This document shows positions 1-8,065 of a stretch of DNA of 64,000 nt, piece by piece. This DNA comes from Corticicoccus populi (GTDB taxonomy: Bacteria; Bacillota; Bacilli; Staphylococcales; Salinicoccaceae). The notes under the pieces were generated by a model, which was not told the DNA's origin, made no database searches, and saw only the letters and a list, made by a program, of their open reading frames with translations. The stretch is taken from contig NZ_JBHUOQ010000004.1 in the NCBI RefSeq assembly GCF_042686195.1, forward strand, positions 248,001-312,000. Direction: 5' to 3'. Every line of letters begins with the position of its first letter. Positions within the stretch are counted from its first letter, which is position 1. The position numbers and the translations under genes are program-made.

Positions 1-1232
1 ACAAAATTCAACGCTTCTGTTTCACTGAATCCTTCTTCCATTGAGCGGTAGTAATTATCGATACTTGAAATATCATTGAACTCTTTGATGGAAGAGCGTT
101 CAAAATTCGTCATTCCAATTTCCTGGCCTTGGTATATAAACGGTGTGCCTCTTAAGAAAAAGTACATCAGAGCAAGTGCACTTCCGCCAATTTCATTATG
201 ATAACGCTCATCCTTGATGAACTTCGACAAGGCACGCGGCTGATCATGGTTCTCGATAAAGTTTGCACCCCAGCCGACTTTTTGTATGGCATCCTGACTT
301 TTAAAAAGCAGTTCTCTGAAATCTTTCGGTGTCCAGTTGGTACGTTTAAACCAGTCACTTCCGGACTCCACATCAATATCTGCGTATTTAAAATCAAAAA
401 TCATTGAGAAGTAACCGTCTTCCCCGATAAAATCATCAAATTCATCGTATTGGACACCCGGTGCCTCACCGACAGTCACGCAGTCGTACTTATCAAATGT
501 TTCTCTCTTCAAATCCATTAAAAACTGATCAAGCCCCGGTCTATTTCTTGTTTTATATTTACAAGTCACGAGGTTATCATTCCCATCAGCAGGCAGACTC
601 TCAAAATCCTGATCTTTCTTCAAAAACGTAATGGAGTCAATCCGAAAGCCGGCAAGCCCTTTATCGAGCCATCTGTTGATCATTTGATAAATTTCTTTTC
701 TAACTTCAGGATTCTCGAAATTTAAATCCGGCTGTTTTTTATCAAACACATGCATATAGTATTTATCCTCACCCTGTACTTTCTCCCAGACACTGCCTCC
801 GAATATGGAACGCCAGTTGTTCGGCGGCATCCCGTCTCGGCTGTCTTTAAATATATAGTAGTCTCTGTACTTACTCTCAGGATTTTTAAGTGCCTCTTTA
901 AACCATACATGCTCATCAGAAGTGTGATTGATTACAAGATCAAGGATTAATTTAATTCCGTAATCAGCCGCTTTTTTAAGCAGTTCATCCAAATCCGACA
1001 TTGTACCGAATTCGGGATTCACATCCTCATAATCAGAAATATCATAACCATTATCAACCATCGGTGATTTAAAAATTGGACATATCCAAATCATCGTAAT
1101 ACCAAGGTCATTCAAATAGGGCAGTTTTTCAATGATCCCTTTGATGTCACCGACACCATCATCATTTGAATCATTAAAACTCCTCGGATAAATTTGATAA
1201 ATGACTTCTTTCTGCCACCATTTTGTTTCCAT
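1..1232 (-). CDS. malL: Oligo-1,6-glucosidase / alpha-glucosidase (GH13), 3' end cut by window edge
   Basis: About 410 N-terminal residues of a roughly 550-residue GH13 glucosidase are visible; the frame is open to the left edge. The start is ATG at 1232, with AGGAG (minus strand) 8 nt upstream; an upstream ATG at 1240 is out of frame. GH13 region I reads DLVINHTSDEH, the nucleophile block is GFRIDSI (Asp), the acid/base lies in VGEAPGV (Glu), and the third carboxylate is in ENHDQPR. The family hydrolyses terminal alpha-1,6 or alpha-1,4 glucosidic bonds of isomalto- or malto-oligosaccharides in the cytoplasm. It follows its LacI-type repressor on the same strand, with a perfect 16-bp operator just upstream. 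Exact linkage specificity (MalL versus trehalose-6-phosphate hydrolase) cannot be fixed; no PTS gene is visible. Confidence 0.9.
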   Translation of the reverse strand, partial: METKWWQKEVIYQIYPRSFNDSNDDGVGDIKGIIEKLPYLNDLGITMIWICPIFKSPMVDNGYDISDYEDVNPEFGTMSDLDELLKKAADYGIKLILDLVINHTSDEHVWFKEALKNPESKYRDYYIFKDSRDGMPPNNWRSIFGGSVWEKVQGEDKYYMHVFDKKQPDLNFENPEVRKEIYQMINRWLDKGLAGFRIDSITFLKKDQDFESLPADGNDNLVTCKYKTRNRPGLDQFLMDLKRETFDKYDCVTVGEAPGVQYDEFDDFIGEDGYFSMIFDFKYADIDVESGSDWFKRTNWTPKDFRELLFKSQDAIQKVGWGANFIENHDQPRALSKFIKDERYHNEIGGSALALMYFFLRGTPFIYQGQEIGMTNFERSSIKEFNDISSIDNYYRSMEEGFSETEALNF

Positions 1233-1251
1233 TTTTTCATCTCCTGTAATT

Positions 1252-1267
1252 ATGGTATCGATACCAT
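1252..1267. promoter_or_regulatory. LacI-type operator (perfect palindrome) before the glucosidase
   Basis: ATGGTATCGATACCAT is a perfect 16-bp palindrome 19 nt upstream of the glucosidase start. Nearly the same sequence occurs upstream of the LacI-family gene at 2322-2337. A central CG in an even palindrome is typical of LacI/GalR operators. Confidence 0.8.
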
Positions 1268-1281
1268 GTTTTTTAATTTTT

Positions 1282-1306
1282 AGGACAGCCGCAGCTGTCC
1301 TTTTTT
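1282..1306 (+). terminator. Hairpin between the repressor and glucosidase genes
   Basis: AGGACAGC and GCTGTCCT (8 bp, loop CGCA) lie directly after the repressor stop codon. The T-run (1301-1306) follows the stem only on the plus strand; read on the minus strand, the gene direction, the stem is followed by an A-rich stretch. It is therefore not a standard terminator for the repressor and may be an mRNA processing or stability element. Confidence 0.4.
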
Positions 1307-2306
1307 ATACTGATTTTCGTTCTACAATTTCAAGCATTAACCTGTCTTCGTTCACTTCATATGATTCTTCATTTAATAAACTGATTAATAAATGCACAGC
1401 TTCCTCACCAATCGCCTGGACAGGTTGTGATACTGTCGTCAATGGCACCTGTATCATAGAGGTGAGCGGCTGGTTGTCATAACCCATCACTGCAATATCC
1501 CCGGGCACCTTCACTCCCGCTTCAATAAATGTATGAATCAGGCTGATTGCCACCTCATCACTGCTTGTAAATATCACCTCAGGCCATTCATTCTTCGGTG
1601 AATTTAAAATGCTTCGTCCGAGTTTAAATCCATCATCAATCGTGTGGACATTGTTGTATATTCTGCTGTCATTCAGTTCAATGTGATGTTCATTCAATGC
1701 TTTGATAAATCCATTTTTTCTTGAAGAACCATGTTTCGACTTCGAAAATATACCGCCTGTACAATAGCCGATTTCCGTGTAGCCTTTATCAAGCAGGTAT
1801 TTAATCGCCAGATACGTTGCTTCTTCCTGATCTGTCGCCACAACCGGGAGTCCTGATTTTTTCAATGAAATATCTCCGGTTACCACAATCGGTCCGTACT
1901 GTTTGTATTGCTTGATAAGGGATATGTCATTCTCTATAGAACACATAATTATTCCGTCAATCGTCCTCTGCTTCAGCATATCAAGCAGTCGTACTTCTTC
2001 TTTCGGATCATCATAAGTCTGCAGTATTAAAGTGTGGTAGGGGGTCGGTTTAACGACCTGCTCAATCGCATCAATGAGGTAGGAAAAATAAGGATTTGTA
2101 ATCCGTGACACAATAATTCCAATTGTATAAGACTTATTCGAACGCAGCTGTGTTGCTGCGGCATTCGGTGTATAATCCAGCGCTTCCATAGCCTTCTGAA
2201 TCTTTTCTTTCTTTTCATCAGAGATATAAGGGTGGTTATTTAAATAGCGTGACACAGTTGTTACAGACAGCCCCGCATGTTTTGCCACTTCCTTAATAGT
2301 TGCCAT
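1305..2306 (-). CDS. LacI/GalR-family transcriptional repressor (MalR-like)
   Basis: 333 residues, the usual LacI length. Residues 1-25 form the helix-turn-helix (MATIKEVAKHAGLSVTTVSR) and hinge, followed by a periplasmic-binding-protein-like sugar domain to the C terminus (GYDNQPLTSM and TTVSQP are typical late motifs). It probably represses itself and the glucosidase gene downstream, because matching operators lie before both. The effector is likely a maltose- or isomaltose-type sugar (inference from the neighbour). The start at 2306 has a GAGGTGA ribosome site upstream. Confidence 0.88.
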   Translation of the reverse strand: MATIKEVAKHAGLSVTTVSRYLNNHPYISDEKKEKIQKAMEALDYTPNAAATQLRSNKSYTIGIIVSRITNPYFSYLIDAIEQVVKPTPYHTLILQTYDDPKEEVRLLDMLKQRTIDGIIMCSIENDISLIKQYKQYGPIVVTGDISLKKSGLPVVATDQEEATYLAIKYLLDKGYTEIGYCTGGIFSKSKHGSSRKNGFIKALNEHHIELNDSRIYNNVHTIDDGFKLGRSILNSPKNEWPEVIFTSSDEVAISLIHTFIEAGVKVPGDIAVMGYDNQPLTSMIQVPLTTVSQPVQAIGEEAVHLLISLLNEESYEVNEDRLMLEIVERKSV

Positions 2307-2321
2307 AGAATCACCTCATTT

Positions 2322-2337
2322 ATGGTATCGATTTCAT
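2322..2337. promoter_or_regulatory. Second LacI-type operator, upstream of the repressor gene
   Basis: ATGGTATCGATTTCAT matches the perfect operator at 1252-1267 in 13 of 16 positions and lies 16 nt before the repressor start. It implies autoregulation of the repressor-glucosidase unit. Confidence 0.7.
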
Positions 2338-2433
2338 AAACAGTATAAATTTCTTCTTTGTTTCTGTCAACAGACTATTTCTTATTTTAATTTCTGAATA
2401 TGGTAGTTTAATATCTTTTCTATTCAATTTCTA

Positions 2434-2479
2434 TTGACTTTAACCTACTCCATCGTTTATACTACCTAACGGTAGGTAG
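2434..2479 (+). promoter_or_regulatory. Promoter with TetR-type operator for the MFS-TetR operon
   Basis: The -35 TTGACT (2434-2439) and -10 TATACT (2458-2463) are 18 nt apart. An inverted repeat, CTACCTA (2462-2468) and TAGGTAG (2473-2479), overlaps the -10 and runs into the weak ribosome site just before the ATG at 2489. The repeat size fits a TetR dimer; the regulator is probably the TetR protein encoded second in the operon. Confidence 0.65.
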
Positions 2480-2488
2480 GTGAATTAA

Positions 2489-3697
2489 ATGGAAACCAAT
2501 ATATTTAAAAATAGAACATTTCTACTGTTATTCTTAACCAGTATTTTTGCCGTTACAGGATTCAGTATGTTTTTGACTACAACAACATGGTACGTCATCA
2601 GGGTACTTGATATGCCGTCTATGCTCGGCTGGGTGCTGATTGCGATTACTGTACCGCGTCTTGTAATGATGACTTACGGCGGGGTTTTGGCGGATAATTA
2701 TAAAAAGACTGTCATTATGTTCGGAACGAACTTAAGTCAGGCGGTCATACTTGCTGTAATGACAATTTTAATTTTTACAGATCAGCTGAATATTGTATGG
2801 CTTCTGATTCTCGGCGGCCTTTTCGGTATGCTGGACGCATTTTTCGGCCCGGCGAGTACATCAATGATTCCTAAAATATTTAAAAAAGGATCATTTCAAA
2901 AAGCAAATGCATACTTCCAAAGTGTCGATCAGGTATCGTTTATACTCGGGCCGGTACTGGCGGGTGTTATTATGGAGTTCGGCTCGGTGTCGACCAGCTA
3001 TTTAGTCGGTGCCATACTGATTGCGATATCTGCAGTTCTCGTATTCCCGCCGTTTATTAAAGAGGGTCCGGTTGAAAATGAAGTGAAACAGACACCGATG
3101 CAGAACCTTGTGGAAGGCTTCAAATATGTCAGAAGCTCAAACTTCCTGATGATCGGTATTTTAATACTCATCACATTAAACTTCTTCATATTCGGAACGC
3201 TGCACATCGCAATGCCGCTTCTTGTCGATTTATTCGGCGGTACACCGATTAACCTTTCATATATGGAAGTGAGTTTAAGTATCGGTATGATTATCGGTAC
3301 AATGATACTCGGCAACTATGTTGTAAATAAAAAAGGGCGGACCACATTATACGGTCTGCTGGCGACGACTGTATTCTTCCTGATATTCAGTGTTGTCGGA
3401 AATCTCGGCATGTTGACATTCGTTCTGCTCTTCATCGGATTATCTATGTCATTTGTCTTTATTCCGTTCTTTACAGCTGCACAGGAAGTGACAGACAACC
3501 GGATGACCGGACGTGTCATGAGTCTGATCTTCCTCGCAATGAACGGCTTTGATCCGATTGCCTATGCCGTTGTATCCGGTCTGACTGGTGCAGGTATTGC
3601 TGTACAGACTGTGTTAACCGGTTTCGGTATTATCGGCCTGATTGTAGGTCTCGTGATTTTATTCAAAGCGAAGAATTTCCAGAAAATCGTGACATAG
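2489..3697 (+). CDS. MFS efflux transporter
   Basis: 402 residues of alternating hydrophobic segments, consistent with 12 transmembrane helices. The loop 2-3 motif appears as GGVLADNYKK near residues 64-73, the degenerate MFS motif A typical of the MFS_3 macrolide-efflux-like branch. The substrate is unknown. It is first in an operon with a TetR regulator 12 nt downstream, an arrangement typical of inducible drug or metabolite efflux. The ribosome site is weak and overlaps the probable operator. Confidence 0.85.
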   Translation: METNIFKNRTFLLLFLTSIFAVTGFSMFLTTTTWYVIRVLDMPSMLGWVLIAITVPRLVMMTYGGVLADNYKKTVIMFGTNLSQAVILAVMTILIFTDQLNIVWLLILGGLFGMLDAFFGPASTSMIPKIFKKGSFQKANAYFQSVDQVSFILGPVLAGVIMEFGSVSTSYLVGAILIAISAVLVFPPFIKEGPVENEVKQTPMQNLVEGFKYVRSSNFLMIGILILITLNFFIFGTLHIAMPLLVDLFGGTPINLSYMEVSLSIGMIIGTMILGNYVVNKKGRTTLYGLLATTVFFLIFSVVGNLGMLTFVLLFIGLSMSFVFIPFFTAAQEVTDNRMTGRVMSLIFLAMNGFDPIAYAVVSGLTGAGIAVQTVLTGFGIIGLIVGLVILFKAKNFQKIVT

Positions 3698-3709
3698 GGG
3701 GCATATTTT

Positions 3710-4294
3710 ATGGATACTAAAGAAAAAATACTGCAGTCTGCAAGAGAATTTTTTGCGAAGTCCGGCTATGAGGAAACGTCCATGGCTGTCATCGCCAGGA
3801 GTGTTGGGATTAAAAAGCCGTCACTCTACGCACACTATAAAAGTAAAGAAGCCATTTTCAAGGCTGTCATGGAACAGGAATTCATCGAATACACTTCAAG
3901 TGTCGCTAAAGTCTTGTCCGACACGGATCGACCGGTGAAATCACTGCTGCATGATCTCCTGCTCAGATTCTCACTCTATGATGATGAGAGCAGTTCAGAG
4001 TTTTATTACAGGTATTCCAGGTATCAGCCGGCAGACTTAGAGGCGGTGATTGTTCAGAAGTTTGAAGAAAACGAACAGATTATGACTGAGATGTTCAATG
4101 ACCTCATTCAACGCGGAAAAGAAAACGGGGAAATTGATCCTGCTCTTTCAAACCAGCAGATTTATGATACGTACTTCCTTCTCGTGGACGGATTGTCCAC
4201 TACACCGGTGATGTACAAAGAAGAATATAAAAAAGAAGGCATCACACACATCTGGGAAGTGTTTGAAAGAGGCATCTCTCCAAAAGAACAGTAA
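3710..4294 (+). CDS. TetR/AcrR-family regulator
   Basis: 194 residues. The N-terminal helix-turn-helix spans about residues 8-50 (TSMAVIARSVGIKKPSLYAH, then YKSKEAIF). The C-terminal ligand and dimer domain is of the TetR_C type. It follows the MFS pump by 12 nt and has a GGGGG ribosome site. It likely binds the CTACCTA/TAGGTAG repeat before the pump and is released by a pump substrate (inference from operon layout). Confidence 0.87.
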   Translation: MDTKEKILQSAREFFAKSGYEETSMAVIARSVGIKKPSLYAHYKSKEAIFKAVMEQEFIEYTSSVAKVLSDTDRPVKSLLHDLLLRFSLYDDESSSEFYYRYSRYQPADLEAVIVQKFEENEQIMTEMFNDLIQRGKENGEIDPALSNQQIYDTYFLLVDGLSTTPVMYKEEYKKEGITHIWEVFERGISPKEQ

Positions 4295-4302
4295 AATATA
4301 CA

Positions 4303-4338
4303 GGCTTTACTTACCCCGGTAAGTGAAGTCTTTTTTTA
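4303..4338 (+). terminator. Rho-independent terminator after the MFS-TetR operon
   Basis: A 13-bp stem (4303-4315 with 4318-4330, some G-U pairs) is followed by a T-run at 4331-4337. Confidence 0.85.
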
Positions 4339-4401
4339 TTTCCGAAAAAATTGTCCTTTTTAAAAACGTGTTCGATATATATGTGTGAGGAGGTGAAACA
4401 C

Positions 4402-4602
4402 ATGCTAAAACAAACATCAGCTAAGTTCTACTATTTCGTCACAAATGACGAAGGCAAAGACGTACTGCGCTCCCGCACTGTATCAAATGTCGATATTCTT
4501 GCAAATGATACACAGATTAACGCTCTGGCAGCTGCATTTGAAGCACTCACAGAGGATGTCTATGCGATTGTCGAAAAAGTACAGACTCACGTTATCCGCT
4601 AA
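4402..4602 (+). CDS. DUF1659 family small protein
   Basis: 66 residues from ATG 4402, which has a perfect GAGGAGGTG ribosome site 7 nt upstream; a longer in-frame reading from 4351 would swallow that site. The sequence has the DUF1659 pattern (F/Y-rich start, a Val-Asp-Ile-Leu-Ala-Asn segment, C-terminal Ala-Ile-Val-Glu-Lys). The function is unknown. It is the first gene of a DUF1659-DUF2922-YvrJ trio common in Bacillales. Confidence 0.75.
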   Translation: MLKQTSAKFYYFVTNDEGKDVLRSRTVSNVDILANDTQINALAAAFEALTEDVYAIVEKVQTHVIR

Positions 4603-4648
4603 ACACAGATCAACCCGGTTTTAGTAATTACAATTAAGGAGGCACATC

Positions 4649-4861
4649 ATGAACAGAAAATTAATCATTGTATTTAACACTCAGGATGAACGTAAATTCA
4701 CGTTAACCCTGAACAATCCCAAAACAGGTTTAACAAGCGCGCAGGTTATGGCAGAAGCACAGAAGATCATTGATTCAAGCAGCTTAACACCGTCACAGGG
4801 GAAACCAGTCAGTGTTGCATCTGCTAAGATTGTCGAGCAGCAGGAATCAGTTTTAGTTTAA
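4649..4861 (+). CDS. DUF2922 family small protein
   Basis: 70 residues with an AAGGAGG ribosome site. It reads as the DUF2922 family: an N-terminal LIIVFNTQDERKFTLTLNNP strand pair and a central Leu-Thr-Ser-Ala-Gln-Val-Met helix. It is cytoplasmic, soluble and of unknown function, and is almost always found next to DUF1659. It lies 46 nt after that gene, and a YvrJ gene starts 1 nt after its stop. Confidence 0.78.
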   Translation: MNRKLIIVFNTQDERKFTLTLNNPKTGLTSAQVMAEAQKIIDSSSLTPSQGKPVSVASAKIVEQQESVLV

Positions 4862-4862
4862 A

Positions 4863-4979
4863 ATGGACTGGATACCTCTTGTGAGTGATGTCGGGTTCCC
4901 GGTAGTGATTACTTTCTTCCTGCTTCACCGTATGGAGAGGAAGCTGGATGATTTAATACTCACTATCCGACAACTCTAA
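4863..4979 (+). CDS. YvrJ family micro-membrane protein
   Basis: A 38-residue gene. It starts MDWIPLVSDVGFPVVITFFL and ends in a charged amphipathic tail (HRMERKLDDLILTIRQL). The VGFPVVITFFLL segment is the single membrane helix of YvrJ proteins, which are about 40-50 residues long. The ATG lies 1 nt after the DUF2922 stop, so translation is probably coupled. It completes the trio; function unknown. Confidence 0.8.
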   Translation: MDWIPLVSDVGFPVVITFFLLHRMERKLDDLILTIRQL

Positions 4980-4985
4980 GAAATC

Positions 4986-5015
4986 AGACCGTCACAGTTG
5001 TGGCGGTCTTTTTTG
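4986..5015 (+). terminator. Terminator after the DUF1659-DUF2922-YvrJ unit
   Basis: AGACCGTCAC pairs with GTGGCGGTCT (one wobble), followed by six Ts. Confidence 0.88.
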
Positions 5016-5133
5016 TATGCAGAAGTTTAGATGCTCTGATATTCAATATTCACCACCGATGCTGCCTATTTTTTTATTATCCTTACCGGTTATGGAATAA
5101 TGGAGATAAATCAGACGCAGAAAAGGGGATATC

Positions 5134-5763
5134 ATGGAAAAAGAACAGTTAAAAATTTTTACAGAACAGGGTGTATACTCAGGTGTCTCAATGAGGGATG
5201 AAGTGCATTCAAAAGGACTTTGGCATGAAACGTTCCACTGCTGGATTATCAGCAGAAAGAACGGTATTCCAATGATACATTTTCAATTGAGAAGTGCGGA
5301 TAAGAAAGACTTTCCGGATATGCTTGATATTTCAGCAGCGGGGCATCTTCTGAGTAATGAGACGACAGAAGACGGCGTCCGGGAAGTTCACGAAGAGCTC
5401 GGTATTAATGTTTCCTTCAATGATTTAATATATGCAGGAAAAATCCGTGATGAAATATATTTAAATCACTTTACAGACAGAGAATTTGCCCATGTTTATA
5501 TATATGTGATGCCGGACGGATATGAACCTTCATATCAATTCCAAAAAGAAGAGGTCTCCGGAATGATGGATATTGATTTAAAATCTTTTGAATCATTATG
5601 GTCAGGGGAAGTATCTGCCGTTCAGGCAGAAGGACAGATACCCGGGACAGATGATCAGCTGCAAAAAACAGTGCAGACGTTTGATAAAACGCGCTTTGTC
5701 CCACATCAGGATTCCTATATCAATCAAGTCATCCATCACATCAAAAAAGTGCTCGATATATGA
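5134..5763 (+). CDS. Nudix hydrolase (IPP-isomerase-like subfamily)
   Basis: 209 residues. The Nudix box lies at residues 70-91 (Gly70, Glu76, Arg83-Glu84, Glu87-Glu88); the gap between the first Glu and the Arg-Glu pair is six rather than the canonical seven residues, as in the isopentenyl-diphosphate-isomerase-like branch. The SAAGHLLSNET lead-in fits that branch. The family cleaves nucleoside or other diphosphate substrates with Mg2+; the real substrate is not known. A GGGG ribosome site lies near 5125. The 3' end faces the HIT gene with only 2 nt between stops and no obvious terminator. Confidence 0.82.
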   Translation: MEKEQLKIFTEQGVYSGVSMRDEVHSKGLWHETFHCWIISRKNGIPMIHFQLRSADKKDFPDMLDISAAGHLLSNETTEDGVREVHEELGINVSFNDLIYAGKIRDEIYLNHFTDREFAHVYIYVMPDGYEPSYQFQKEEVSGMMDIDLKSFESLWSGEVSAVQAEGQIPGTDDQLQKTVQTFDKTRFVPHQDSYINQVIHHIKKVLDI

Positions 5764-5765
5764 TA

Positions 5766-6161
5766 TCAGCGAATATTCTTATCACTCTTCAAATAACTGC
5801 GGATACCCTGTCCGGCAAGAGATTCATCTGAATATCTCGGGATAATGTGGAGGTGGCAGTGCGGTATATGCTGACCGCCTGTCTCTCCTACATTCCACCC
5901 AATATTGAAACCATCAGGTTGATACATTTCATCTATATATTCCTTCACCTTCTCAAATAACCTTTTAATTCCCATCCACTCCCCGTCAGTTAACTCAAAT
6001 GGCGACAGCCGGTGCGCTTTCGTCACTATCACTCCGGACCCTTCAAGCGGTCTGCCGCTTCCTGCATTGTCTTTTAAACACATAAACCGACATACATCAT
6101 TCTCCAGAATAATTATCTGATTATCATTCAATTCCGGATAGCAGAATTCGCATAACTCCAT
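5766..6161 (-). CDS. HIT-family hydrolase
   Basis: 131 residues. The histidine triad is HCHLHII (His101, His103, His105), preceded by His98. An N-terminal Cys-Glu-Phe-Cys resembles the zinc ribbon of Hint/HIT proteins. The family hydrolyses nucleoside phosphoramidates or dinucleoside polyphosphates through a nucleotidylated central His. The start at 6161 has AGGAG upstream. It is convergent with the Nudix gene; both act on nucleotide derivatives but shared function is not implied. Confidence 0.88.
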   Translation of the reverse strand: MELCEFCYPELNDNQIIILENDVCRFMCLKDNAGSGRPLEGSGVIVTKAHRLSPFELTDGEWMGIKRLFEKVKEYIDEMYQPDGFNIGWNVGETGGQHIPHCHLHIIPRYSDESLAGQGIRSYLKSDKNIR

Positions 6162-6465
6162 AAATTCATCTCCTGTCAGATATTTTCTTAAAGTGTAGAC
6201 ATCAATCTGAAATAATAATGCATCACCTTTATATTACATCATCCTGATTTCACACAATAGTCGCACTTTAACATTCCGGGTATACTTATTCCGCTCAATA
6301 TAATATAGTGTTACTGGGCTTTCAATGCCTTAAAAAATAATATATTATGTCACTGCTTTTATAAGCTTAGGACATCACGTTTACACAGAGTAATCATTAT
6401 AACCCGGCAGTTAGGGTATATGTATTTATCTCTGTGTTTCATTTCTTAAAAGGAGCTGATATATT
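6162..6465. other. Divergent intergenic region with a structured nhaC leader
   Basis: 304 nt between the HIT and NhaC genes. The AT-rich left part probably holds promoters for both. The right part contains nested inverted repeats: ACACAGAG (6383-6390) with CTCTGTGT (6430-6437), and inside them ACCC (6402-6405) with GGGT (6414-6417). The fold ends 13 nt before the nhaC ribosome site. It matches no riboswitch class I can name. Confidence 0.45.
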
Positions 6466-7887
6466 TTGAACAAAAATATTAAAACACCATCAATCGGGTA
6501 TTCCATTTTAGTAATGGCGGTTGTCATACTGGTTATAATGTCGGGTATTGTATTTTTTGATGCCTCCATCGAAATGATGCTGTTGATTGCTTTAATGATC
6601 ACTATTCCATTTATCTTATACTTAGGACATTCTTATGACCATATTCAAAAAGCAATGTTTTCCATGATGTCAAAAGCCCTGCTGCCGTCAATGATTGTAC
6701 TGGTGGTTGGTGCCATGATTGGTGCATGGCTCATTTCCGGTACTGTGCCGACACTGATTTATTACGGCATTCAAATTGTTTCACCAACGTACTTTTTTGT
6801 TACAGCACTGCTTTTCTGTACAATTGTATCGGTATCTACAGGTACCTCATGGGGAACAATGGGGACTGCAGGTGTTGCTTTAATGGGAATCAGCCACAGC
6901 CTCGGCCTCCCGGCAGGAATGTCTGCCGGCGCTATCATCAGCGGAGCATACTTCGGAGATAAAATTTCACCATTATCTGATACTACCAATCTCGCTGCAG
7001 CAGTGGTCGGTGCAGATGTCATTGATCACGTTAAACATATGCTCTGGACAACCATCCCCGCATATATACTGACATTCATCGTCTTTTTCATTTTAGGATT
7101 GAATTACGGTCAGGGTGATGCAAGTCTCACAGATATTAATGCGATGACAAATTATCTTTCGGAAAGCTTTAATCTCGGCATCATCACACTGATTCCCGTA
7201 GTAATTGTCATCTCTCTGCTTATATTTAAAAAACCGCCGATTACATCCATATTTATCGGTGCAGCAGTCGGCGGTGTTGTCGCCATTTTTTACCAGAATG
7301 TAAGCCTGTCGGAGGCAATAGATGTCATGTATAACGGGTATGTGGCAAGTTCCGGAATCGAAGTCATGGATTCCTTACTCTCTCAAGGCGGAGTGACAAG
7401 CATGTTTAACCTTGTTGCGTTGTTTTTATTCGCCCTTGGACTTGGAGGCATTCTTAATGAGTCCGGAATACTGAACACATTCTTAAAAACGTTTTTCAGT
7501 CACGTAAAATCTGTCAGAAGTCTGATCCCAACTACAATGGTGACCAGTTATCTCGCCACCGCAATCATGGGGTCTGCAAGTTCTGCAATGGCTCTCACGG
7601 GAACTATGGTGAAACCATTATTTGATAAGCATCGTCTGCAGCCGAAAAACCTTTCCCGTGTCATGGAAGACACCGCCACACAGGGTGCAGCGGCAATCCC
7701 GTGGAATGCGAACGCAATCTTTGCAGCGGCAGCACTCGGTGTCGCACCATTAACATTCATACCATTTCTATTTCTGGCATTCTTCACACCGGTATTTTCA
7801 TTACTGTACGGTTTCACAGGCTTCACAATGACTAAAATGACCGAAGAAGAGATTAAAGAATTGGAGAATGAAGAACAGGATGCATAA
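6466..7887 (+). CDS. nhaC: Na+/H+ antiporter, NhaC family
   Basis: 473 residues, about 11-12 membrane helices. The SVSTGTSWGTMGTAGVALMG segment and SGAYFGDKISPLSDTTNLAA are NhaC-family ion-site motifs. It exchanges cytoplasmic Na+ (sometimes with malate/lactate specificity in MleN relatives) for H+. The start is TTG at 6466 with AGGAGCTGA 6 nt upstream; no in-frame ATG fits. It is monocistronic, ends with a clear terminator and follows a structured leader that may regulate it. It fits a salt-tolerant lifestyle (inference). Confidence 0.9.
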   Translation: MNKNIKTPSIGYSILVMAVVILVIMSGIVFFDASIEMMLLIALMITIPFILYLGHSYDHIQKAMFSMMSKALLPSMIVLVVGAMIGAWLISGTVPTLIYYGIQIVSPTYFFVTALLFCTIVSVSTGTSWGTMGTAGVALMGISHSLGLPAGMSAGAIISGAYFGDKISPLSDTTNLAAAVVGADVIDHVKHMLWTTIPAYILTFIVFFILGLNYGQGDASLTDINAMTNYLSESFNLGIITLIPVVIVISLLIFKKPPITSIFIGAAVGGVVAIFYQNVSLSEAIDVMYNGYVASSGIEVMDSLLSQGGVTSMFNLVALFLFALGLGGILNESGILNTFLKTFFSHVKSVRSLIPTTMVTSYLATAIMGSASSAMALTGTMVKPLFDKHRLQPKNLSRVMEDTATQGAAAIPWNANAIFAAAALGVAPLTFIPFLFLAFFTPVFSLLYGFTGFTMTKMTEEEIKELENEEQDA

Positions 7888-7892
7888 TATTT

Positions 7893-7926
7893 AAATCCTT
7901 CGGAATATAATTTCGAAGGATTTTTA
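7893..7926 (+). terminator. Terminator after nhaC
   Basis: AAATCCTTCG pairs with CGAAGGATTT across an 11-nt loop; the T-run is at 7921-7925. Confidence 0.85.
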
Positions 7927-7956
7927 ATTTCCTAACTATCTTTCTATGTAATATAG

Positions 7957-8050
7957 TTGACAGCATACCATTTATATAGTATCTTTTAATATAAGATAGT
8001 CACTGTTGATTGTCTTTTTAAATAATCCACTACCTTATATTAAAAGATAG
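7957..8050 (+). promoter_or_regulatory. Promoter with paired PadR operators
   Basis: The -35 TTGACA (7957-7962) and -10 TATCTT (7980-7985) are 17 nt apart. The segment TATCTTTTAATATAAGATA (7980-7998), itself a dyad, overlaps the -10; an inverted copy, TACCTTATATTAAAAGATAG (8031-8050), lies next to the PadR ribosome site. A weaker third copy is at about 7934-7957. Two dimer sites flanking the transcription start indicate autorepression. Confidence 0.65.
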
Positions 8051-8065
8051 AGAGGAGGTTCTGCC

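Noticed and set aside
1201..1482. 93-codon plus-strand ORF over the glucosidase start and repressor end
   Set aside because: It covers an operator and antisense parts of two solid genes; no ribosome site.
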